Positions 16,571 to 22,227 of a stretch of 57,302 bases of DNA are shown here, piece after piece. The stretch comes from DATCLS01 sp036563805. Lineage in GTDB: Bacteria > Actinomycetota > Acidimicrobiia > Acidimicrobiales > VFJN01. Numbering within the stretch: the stretch's first letter is position 1; each line of letters opens with the position of its first letter. The translations under genes were made by a program, and so were the position numbers. The stretch covers positions 1 to 57,302 of the forward strand of contig DATCLS010000012.1 in NCBI GenBank assembly GCA_036563805.1, given 5' to 3'. The notes beneath the pieces are model-generated. The model was not told the DNA's origin, did no database searches, and worked only from the letters and a program-made list of their open reading frames with translations.

Positions 16571-17169
16571 GCCGGCCCCGCCGGTCCGCCACGAGGCAGC
16601 GCACGACGAAGGAGACGTCGGTCGCCGTCGCCCTCGACCTCGACGGCACCGAGGGCAAGGTCCACGCCGCCACCGGGCTGCCGTTCTTCGACCACATGCT
16701 CGACCAGCTGGGCCGGCACGGCGGCTTCGACCTGACCGTCGAGGCGACCGGCGACCTCCACGTCGACGGCCACCACACGGTCGAGGACGTGGCCATCGTC
16801 GTCGGCGAGGCGTTCCGCGAGGCGCTGGGCGACAAGGCCGGCGTCCGGCGCTTCGCCAGCGGCCTGTTCCCGCTCGACGAGGCGCTGATCGAGGTGGCGC
16901 TCGACCTGTCCGGCCGGCCGTTCGTGGTCTACGACGTGCCGTTCGGGGAGGTCCTGCCGCTCGGCGACCCGCCGTTCAACCCCGAGATGGCCGAGCACTT
17001 CTGGCAGTCGTTCGCCGTGTCGGCCGGCGTCACCCTGCACGTCACCAAGCGGGCCGGGCGCAACACCCACCACGTGGTCGAGGCCACGTTCAAGGGCGTG
17101 GCCCGCTGCCTGCGGGACGCCGTGCGGGTCGAGGGCGGCGGCGTGCCCTCCACCAAGGGCACGCTGTAG
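16567..17169 (+). CDS. hisB: Imidazoleglycerol-phosphate dehydratase HisB (monofunctional)
   Basis: 200-aa dehydratase making imidazole-acetol phosphate. Metal-binding motifs are intact: FFDHMLDQLGRHGGFD, DGHHTVEDVAI, and HVTKRAGRNTHHVVEATFKGVARCL near the C-terminus (key residues HH and E). It lacks the N-terminal histidinol-phosphatase domain of enterobacterial HisB, so a separate histidinol phosphatase is needed. The start ATG overlaps the hisC stop by 4 bp. Confidence 0.95.
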   Translation: MSRPRRSATRQRTTKETSVAVALDLDGTEGKVHAATGLPFFDHMLDQLGRHGGFDLTVEATGDLHVDGHHTVEDVAIVVGEAFREALGDKAGVRRFASGLFPLDEALIEVALDLSGRPFVVYDVPFGEVLPLGDPPFNPEMAEHFWQSFAVSAGVTLHVTKRAGRNTHHVVEATFKGVARCLRDAVRVEGGGVPSTKGTL

Positions 17170-17178
17170 CGGCCGGTC

Positions 17179-17194
17179 CGGGGCGGCCGCCCCG
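17179..17194. terminator. GC palindrome between convergent hisB and propeller gene
   Basis: Perfect palindrome CGGGGCGGCCGCCCCG located 10 bp after the hisB stop codon, in the gap between convergent genes. No T tract; terminator role is inferred. Confidence 0.35.
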
Positions 17195-17230
17195 CCGCCG
17201 GACGCCTGGGCCGCCGCCCGGGCCGGCCGG

Positions 17231-18118
17231 TCAGGTCACGAACTGGACGCAGCGGACGCCGGGCAAGCTGTCCGCGATCAGCGACCAGGTCGCCCCGCTG
17301 TCCTCGGACAGGTAGAGGTCGCCGGTCGGCGTGCCCAGCACGGCCAGCGGGCCCGAGGCCGCCAGCTCGAACGTGTCGACGTTGTGGGTGAAGGCGCCGG
17401 GCAGGTCGTCCTTGCCGTTGTCGCCGCAGGGCTCGAACGGCCGCTGCGGGTCGGCGATCGGCCGCCTGTACAGGGCGCCCCGCCGCGAGCCGGGGCCGGT
17501 CGAGGCGCTGATCAGGAGCCACTCGTCGGTCAGGGCCGCCGCCCGGCAGTAGGGGGCGTGGAGGCCGTCGTCACGCCAGTCCCACGTGCGGCCGCCGTCG
17601 CTGCTCTGGCCCACGCCGATGGCCGCCGCCACGGCCACCAGGTGGCCGTTCGCCACCACCTGGTGGTTGTCGGCCTCGGGCGGGACGGCCTCGACCCAGT
17701 CGTCGCCCTCGGCGCGCCACACGCCGCCCACGTGGACCCCGACGATCGGCCCGTCGGGCGTCAGGGCGATGGACCGGGTGTCGGGCGGCCCGCCCCACGG
17801 CGTCGACCACGTCTTGCGGCTGGGGATGGCGTCGAACGACGCCTCGCGGACGACCCCCTCGGGGCCCCCGACCGTGACCAGGCGGGCGTCGCTGGTGCCG
17901 ACGAGGGCCCGCCCGCCGGCCACGCTGAGGACGCACTTGGGCACCAGCCCGTCGGGCAGCGGCCACGGCCGCCCCTCGGTGAGCGACAGGACCTGCCCGT
18001 CGGCGAGGACCCAATCGCCGGAGAGCGCTTGCACCTCAACCCCGGGCAGGGCCCGGCGGATCTCGCCGCCGTCGAGGGCGAGCTCGACCAGACCGTCTGC
18101 TGTACCGACCAGGATCAT
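17231..18118 (-). CDS. Asp-box (BNR/sialidase-like) beta-propeller protein
   Basis: 295-aa protein with repeated beta-strand blades and two clear Asp-box motifs (S-x-D-x-G-x-T-W): QSSDGGRTWDW and YLSEDSGATWSLI. This is the fold of sialidases, Ycf48 and many non-enzymatic sensor or scaffold propellers. There is no signal peptide, so it is probably cytosolic. It lies antisense between hisB and the phosphatase gene, breaking the his cluster. CACACT lies 6 nt before the ATG, a C-variant of the leaderless hexamer. Function unknown; the sialidase active-site Arg triad is not evident. Confidence 0.75.
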   Translation of the reverse strand: MILVGTADGLVELALDGGEIRRALPGVEVQALSGDWVLADGQVLSLTEGRPWPLPDGLVPKCVLSVAGGRALVGTSDARLVTVGGPEGVVREASFDAIPSRKTWSTPWGGPPDTRSIALTPDGPIVGVHVGGVWRAEGDDWVEAVPPEADNHQVVANGHLVAVAAAIGVGQSSDGGRTWDWRDDGLHAPYCRAAALTDEWLLISASTGPGSRRGALYRRPIADPQRPFEPCGDNGKDDLPGAFTHNVDTFELAASGPLAVLGTPTGDLYLSEDSGATWSLIADSLPGVRCVQFVT

Positions 18119-18221
18119 GCTTACAGTGTGACCGCATTCTCACGCCCCGCGCTGCAACGCCGGGTCACCTGGGATTTTTGGTCGCGCGTTCCTCACGAAC
18201 CGTGCAGGAAGGACGGTCGCC

Positions 18222-18830
18222 GTGCCCCCAGACGTGCCCCCAACCTTGCCTGAGCCCGACGGCCCGTCCGAGCTCTGGGTGTGCCGCCACGGCGCGACCG
18301 CCTGGAGCCGGGCCGGCCGCCACACGGGCCGGACCGACGTCCCCCTGCTGCCCGTGGGGGAGGAGCAGGCCCGGGCGCTGGGCGCCCGACTGGCCGACGC
18401 CGGCGCCCCCTTCCACCTGGTGCTGACCAGCCCGCTCCGGCGGGCCCGCGCCACCGCCGCCCTGGCCGGGTTCCCCGACGCCGAGGTGACCGCCGACGCC
18501 GCCGAGTGGGACTACGGCGACTACGAGGGCCTGACCAGAGCCGCCATCCGCGAGCGGGTGCCGGGCTGGACGATCTGGACCCACCCGGTGCCGGGCGGTG
18601 AGACCGCCGGGCAGGTGGCGGCGCGGGCCGACCGGATCGTGGCCCGGGTGCGGGCGGCCGGCGGCCGGGCGCTGCTGGTCGCCCACGGGCACCTGCTGCG
18701 GGTGCTGGCCGCCCGCTGGGTCGGGCTGCCGGCCACCGCCGGGGCCCACCTCCGCCTCGACACCGGCACGCTGTCGGTCCTGGGCTGGGAACGGGAAACC
18801 CCTGCGGTCGCCCGGTGGAACATCCCGTAG
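18222..18830 (+). CDS. Histidine-phosphatase (phosphoglycerate mutase-like) family protein; candidate histidinol phosphatase
   Basis: 202-aa member of the histidine phosphatase superfamily. The catalytic RHG is in VCRHGATAWSRAGR near residue 21; LTSPLRRARATA supplies the conserved Arg, and VAHGHLLRVLAARW the second catalytic His. The start GTG has a good Shine-Dalgarno sequence, AGGAAGGA, 8 nt upstream. It lies 13 bp before hisH and co-directional with hisHAF. Because HisB here is monofunctional, this enzyme could dephosphorylate histidinol phosphate. That role is inferred from context only; broad-specificity sugar-phosphate or cobalamin-type phosphatases share the fold. Confidence 0.8.
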   Translation: MPPDVPPTLPEPDGPSELWVCRHGATAWSRAGRHTGRTDVPLLPVGEEQARALGARLADAGAPFHLVLTSPLRRARATAALAGFPDAEVTADAAEWDYGDYEGLTRAAIRERVPGWTIWTHPVPGGETAGQVAARADRIVARVRAAGGRALLVAHGHLLRVLAARWVGLPATAGAHLRLDTGTLSVLGWERETPAVARWNIP

Positions 18831-18833
18831 GAT
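18828..18833 (+). promoter_or_regulatory. Possible -10 hexamer for hisH overlapping the phosphatase stop codon
   Basis: TAGGAT includes the TAG stop of the phosphatase gene and lies 10 nt before the hisH ATG. It is slightly farther than the leaderless spacing elsewhere, so support is weak. Confidence 0.3.
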
Positions 18834-18843
18834 CTGCCGGGTC

Positions 18844-19500
18844 ATGGCGACGCACCCGGCCCCTCCTCCGGCCGCACCGCCGCTCGTCGCGGTGCTCGAC
18901 TACGGCATCGGCAACCTCCGCTCGGCCGAGAAGGCCCTGCAGCGGGTGGGGGCCGACGCCCACCTGACCGCGGATCCCGGCATGATCCGCGAGGCGGCCG
19001 GCGTCGTGCTGCCCGGTGTCGGGGCCTTCGGCAGCTGCATGCGGGCGCTCGAGGCCTGCGGGCTCGACGACCTGGCCATCGAGGCGGCCACCTCCGGCCG
19101 GCCGTTCCTCGGCGTGTGCATCGGCATGCAGATGCTCTTCGAGGGGTCGGAGGAGACGCCCGAGGTCCCCGGCCTCGGGGTGCTGCCCGGCATGGTGCGG
19201 CTGCTGCCCGACACCGTGAAGCGGCCCCAGATGCAGTGGAACCTGCTGCAGCGCACGCGCGACAGCCGGATGCTGGCCGGCCTGCCCGCCGAGGCCTGGG
19301 TCTACTTCGTCCACTCGTACGCGGCCGACAACCCCGAGCACGCCGTCGGCACCTGCGACTACGGCGGCCCGGTCGTCGCCGCGGTCGAGCGGGGCCCGGT
19401 GTGGGCGACCCAGTTCCACCCCGAGAAGTCGGGGGCGGTCGGCTTGGCCCTTCTCGGCAACTTCGTGGCGCAGGCGGCGGCCCGGGCGGAAGCCGCCTGA
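18844..19500 (+). CDS. hisH: Imidazole glycerol phosphate synthase, glutamine amidotransferase subunit HisH
   Basis: 218-aa class I glutaminase delivering ammonia to HisF. Motifs: VLDYGIGNLRSAEKAL at the N-terminus, LPGVGAFGSCM, nucleophile Cys in LGVCIGMQMLFEGSEE, VYFVHSYA, and the catalytic His-Glu in ATQFHPEKSG. The ATG at 18844 gives the family length of about 200-215 aa. Followed by hisA after 14 bp. Confidence 0.96.
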   Translation: MATHPAPPPAAPPLVAVLDYGIGNLRSAEKALQRVGADAHLTADPGMIREAAGVVLPGVGAFGSCMRALEACGLDDLAIEAATSGRPFLGVCIGMQMLFEGSEETPEVPGLGVLPGMVRLLPDTVKRPQMQWNLLQRTRDSRMLAGLPAEAWVYFVHSYAADNPEHAVGTCDYGGPVVAAVERGPVWATQFHPEKSGAVGLALLGNFVAQAAARAEAA

Positions 19501-19514
19501 CCGGGGGGCGAGCC

Positions 19515-20279
19515 GTGGACCTGTATCCCGCCATCGACCTGCGCGACGGCCGCTGCGTCCGGCTCTACCAGGGCGACTACGGGCGCGAGACCGTGTACGG
19601 CGATGACCCCGTGGGCCAGGCCCGCTCGTTCGCGGCGGCCGGGGCCCCCTGGGTGCACGTAGTCGACCTCGACGCCGCCCGCACCGGCGAGCCCCGCAAC
19701 CGGCCGGTCGTGGCCGCCATCGCCGCCGCGCTGGCGGCGGACGGCGTCCCTGTGCAGACCGGGGGCGGCGTGCGCGACGACGCCGCGGCCGACGCCCTGC
19801 TCCAGGCGGGCGTGCGGCGCGTCGTCGTGGGCACGGCCGCCCTCGACGACCCCGACTGGGTCCGCCGGCTGGCCGCCCGCTACCCGGGCCGGGTCGCGGT
19901 GGGCCTCGACGCCCGCGGCCGCGACGTGGCCGTGCGGGGCTGGGTCGAGGGCTCGGGCCACGACGTGGTCGACGTCGCCAAACGCTTCGCCGACGCCGGC
20001 GTGGCGGCGTTGGTCGTTACCGAGATCGGCCGCGACGGCACTCTGGCCGGCCCCGCGCTCGACCAGCTCGCCGCCGTGCTCGAGGCCACCGAGCTCGACG
20101 TGGTCGCCTCCGGCGGCGTGGGCACGCTCGACCACCTGCGCGACCTGGCCGGCCTCGCGGTCGGCGGCCGTCGGCTGGCCGGGGCGATCGTGGGCCGGGC
20201 GCTGTACGAGGGGGCGTTCGGGCTGGCCGACGCCCTGGCGGCCGTGGCCGCCCCCACCACGGGGGGCGCCGGTGCGTAG
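19515..20279 (+). CDS. hisA: ProFAR isomerase HisA (possibly bifunctional PriA)
   Basis: 254-aa (beta/alpha)8 barrel isomerising N'-(5'-phosphoribosyl)-formimino-AICAR-P. DLYPAIDLRDGRCVRLYQGDY holds the catalytic Asp of strand 1 (21 residues in the region; key residues PAIDL); VQTGGGVRD and VVASGGVGTLDHL are phosphate loops, and EIGRDGTLAGP holds the second Asp. In many actinobacteria this enzyme, PriA, also performs the TrpF reaction. Here a separate trpF exists 10 kb away, so dual function is less expected. The GTG start at 19515 follows GGGGGG; the 3' end overlaps hisF by 8 bp. Confidence 0.93.
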   Translation: MDLYPAIDLRDGRCVRLYQGDYGRETVYGDDPVGQARSFAAAGAPWVHVVDLDAARTGEPRNRPVVAAIAAALAADGVPVQTGGGVRDDAAADALLQAGVRRVVVGTAALDDPDWVRRLAARYPGRVAVGLDARGRDVAVRGWVEGSGHDVVDVAKRFADAGVAALVVTEIGRDGTLAGPALDQLAAVLEATELDVVASGGVGTLDHLRDLAGLAVGGRRLAGAIVGRALYEGAFGLADALAAVAAPTTGGAGA

Positions 20280-21030
20280 CGTCCGGGTCATCCCGTGCCT
20301 CGACGTCGACGCCGGGCGGGTCGTGAAGGGCGTCAACTTCGTCGGCCTGCGCGACGCCGGCGACCCGGTCGAGCTGGCCGCCCGCTACGACGCCGAGGGC
20401 GCCGACGAGCTGGTGTTCCTCGACATCACCGCCTCGTCCGACGCCCGCGACACGATCGTCGACGTGGCCCGGCGCACCGCCGAGGAGGTCTTCATCCCCT
20501 TCACGGTGGGCGGGGGCGTGCGCGAGGTCGACGACGCCCGGCGCCTGCTGCGGGCCGGCGCCGACAAGGTGTCGGTCAACACGGCGGCGGTCGCCCGGCC
20601 GGCGCTCGTGCGCGAGCTGGCCGAGGAGTTCGGCGCCCAGTGCGTGGTCGTCGCCATCGACGCCCGCCGGTCGGAGGGCGGCGGGTTCGAGGTGTTCACC
20701 CACGGCGGGCGCACCGGCACCGGCATCCCCGCCGTCGACTGGGCCGCCGAGGTCGAGCAGCTCGGGGCGGGCGAGATCCTGCTCACGTCCATGGACCGCG
20801 ACGGCACCAAGGAGGGCTTCGACCTGCCCCTCACCCGGGCGGTCACCGACGCGGTCAACGTGCCGGTCATAGCCAGCGGCGGGGTCGGGAACGTCGATCA
20901 CCTGGTCGAGGGCGTGACCGAGGGCGGGGCCGACGCCGTGCTGGCCGCGTCGATCTTTCACTTCGGCCAGCACACGGTGGCCGAGGCCAAGGAGGCCATG
21001 CGGGCCGCCGGCCTGGTCGTCCGGCCCTAG
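20272..21030 (+). CDS. hisF: Imidazole glycerol phosphate synthase cyclase subunit HisF
   Basis: 252-aa barrel partner of HisH that forms imidazole glycerol phosphate and AICAR. Motifs: RVIPCLDVDAGRVVKGVNF (catalytic Asp), FTVGGGVREVDDARRLL, GADKVSVNTAAV, TSMDRDGTKEGFDLPL (second catalytic Asp), and VIASGGVGNVDHL. The GTG start overlaps the end of hisA by 8 bp. It is the last gene of the hisHAF unit and convergent with a hydrolase gene. Confidence 0.96.
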   Translation: MRSVRVIPCLDVDAGRVVKGVNFVGLRDAGDPVELAARYDAEGADELVFLDITASSDARDTIVDVARRTAEEVFIPFTVGGGVREVDDARRLLRAGADKVSVNTAAVARPALVRELAEEFGAQCVVVAIDARRSEGGGFEVFTHGGRTGTGIPAVDWAAEVEQLGAGEILLTSMDRDGTKEGFDLPLTRAVTDAVNVPVIASGGVGNVDHLVEGVTEGGADAVLAASIFHFGQHTVAEAKEAMRAAGLVVRP

Positions 21031-21036
21031 GCCGGA

Positions 21037-21108
21037 GCCGTCAGCCCGTTCGGGGCCGCCAGCCCGGATGGCCGTCAGCCCGCCGTCGAGCGGGCCGTCA
21101 GCCCGCCG
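21037..21108. repeat. Four copies of GCCGTCAGCCCG at the end of hisF
   Basis: GCCGTCAGCCCG occurs at 21037, 21071 and 21094, with a one-mismatch copy GCCGCCAGCCCG at 21055. Spacings are 18, 16 and 23 bp. The array spans the gap between convergent hisF and the hydrolase gene, and the last copy overlaps the hydrolase stop codon. Confidence 0.55.
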
Positions 21109-21727
21109 AGCGGGCCCGCAGCCAGGCGAGGACCTCGTCGGCCACCCGGCCGGCGGCGCCGGCCAGGAAGTGGTCGGCCATCGGGATCTCGACGACCGTG
21201 GCGTCCGGCCACGCGGCGGTCGCCGCCCGCAGCCGGTCGAGTGGGGTGAACTGGTCGTGGGCGGCCGCCAGCACCAGCGCCGGGCGGCCGTCGCCCCCGG
21301 CCGGCACCGCCTGCGGGCCGAACCGCAGGGGCGGCGCCACGGCCGCCCAGCCCGCCACCCGCTCGTCGCCCACGGCCAGCGCCACGTCGGCCCCGAACGA
21401 GTAGCCGACCAGCCACAGCGGCCCGGCGCCGGCCAGGGGCTCGGCCACCAGGTCGAGCGCAGCGAGCACGTCGAGCCGGGCGCTGTCGGCGTCGGCGGCG
21501 CGGAAGTCGAACCGGGCCGCGGTCAGGCCCGCCGCGGCCAGCGCGTGGAAGACCCGGTCGACGACCGCGTTGTGGCGGTCGCCGCCGTAGGCCGGGTGGG
21601 GATGGCACACGACCGCGCCGGCCCACGGCCGCTCGGCGGTCGCCAAATCCGCCGTGATCTGCCCGCCGTCGGCGGTGCGCACGCGCCGTGCCGACTCCAC
21701 TGTCGCGCCCAACGGGTCGTTCCTCAC
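21098..21727 (-). CDS. Small alpha/beta hydrolase
   Basis: 209-aa hydrolase of the dienelactone-hydrolase/KANL3-Tex30-like type. Visible: AVVCHPHPAYGG near residue 40 (oxyanion region), nucleophile elbow VGYSFGADVAL, an Asp in AAHDQFTPLD, and a C-terminal His in MADHFLAGAAGRV. Substrate unknown. The GTG start at 21727 sits 8 nt from a TACCGT hexamer that also forms part of the divergent GroES-like promoter, so both genes read out of one palindrome. Confidence 0.8.
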   Translation of the reverse strand: MRNDPLGATVESARRVRTADGGQITADLATAERPWAGAVVCHPHPAYGGDRHNAVVDRVFHALAAAGLTAARFDFRAADADSARLDVLAALDLVAEPLAGAGPLWLVGYSFGADVALAVGDERVAGWAAVAPPLRFGPQAVPAGGDGRPALVLAAAHDQFTPLDRLRAATAAWPDATVVEIPMADHFLAGAAGRVADEVLAWLRARSAG

Positions 21728-21733
21728 CGGCTC

Positions 21734-21747
21734 AGACGGTACCGTCT
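21734..21747. promoter_or_regulatory. Palindrome carrying two overlapping divergent -10 hexamers
   Basis: Perfect palindrome AGACGGTACCGTCT. It gives TACCGT at 21740-21745 (+), 8 nt from the GroES-like GTG, and TACCGT at 21736-21741 (-), 8 nt from the hydrolase GTG. The two hexamers share 2 bp, so RNA polymerase could open only one direction at a time. Confidence 0.6.
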
Positions 21748-21753
21748 AACGAC

Positions 21754-22125
21754 GTGTCCCAGACCGTCGAGAGTCCTGCTGAAGGCGGCCAGCGGGTCGC
21801 CGGCCGCGACGAGAAGCTGCCGATCAAGATGCTCAACGATCGCATCCTCGTCCGCATGGCGGGCACGGAGGGCGAGCGTCGGTCGTCAGGCGGCATCCTG
21901 ATCCCGGCCACGGCGCAGACCTCTCGCCGGCTGGCGTGGGCCGAGGTCGTGGCCATCGGCCCCAACGTGCGGGCGATGGAGATCGGCGACCAGGTGCTGT
22001 TCAACCCCGAGGACCGCTACGAGGTCGAGGTCCGGGGCGAGGACTACATCATCCTGCGCGAGCGCGACGTGCACGCCGTGGCCGCCACCCGCCTCGGCGA
22101 GGCGAGCACCGGCCTCTACCTCTGA
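21754..22125 (+). CDS. GroES-like co-chaperonin paralogue
   Basis: 123-aa protein with the GroES/Cpn10 beta-barrel pattern: LPIKMLNDRILVRMAG, then SSGGILIPATAQTSRR (mobile-loop region), WAEVVAIGPNVRAMEIGDQVLFNPED, and EDYIILRERDVHAV. It differs from canonical GroES (~95 aa) by an N-terminal extension and a C-terminal tail (GEASTGLYL). No groEL is beside it. Divergent extra GroES-like proteins are common in actinobacteria; the partner is unknown. The GTG at 21754 fits the TACCGT spacing. Confidence 0.82.
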   Translation: MSQTVESPAEGGQRVAGRDEKLPIKMLNDRILVRMAGTEGERRSSGGILIPATAQTSRRLAWAEVVAIGPNVRAMEIGDQVLFNPEDRYEVEVRGEDYIILRERDVHAVAATRLGEASTGLYL

Positions 22126-22227
22126 CGCCCGCCCTCTGGCGCTCGAGGTCGTCTGAGACCCAGCCGGGCGCCTTCGGGATCACGCCGCTGAGAGCACCGC
22201 TGTGACGCGCCGCGGCCGAGCCGCCGC

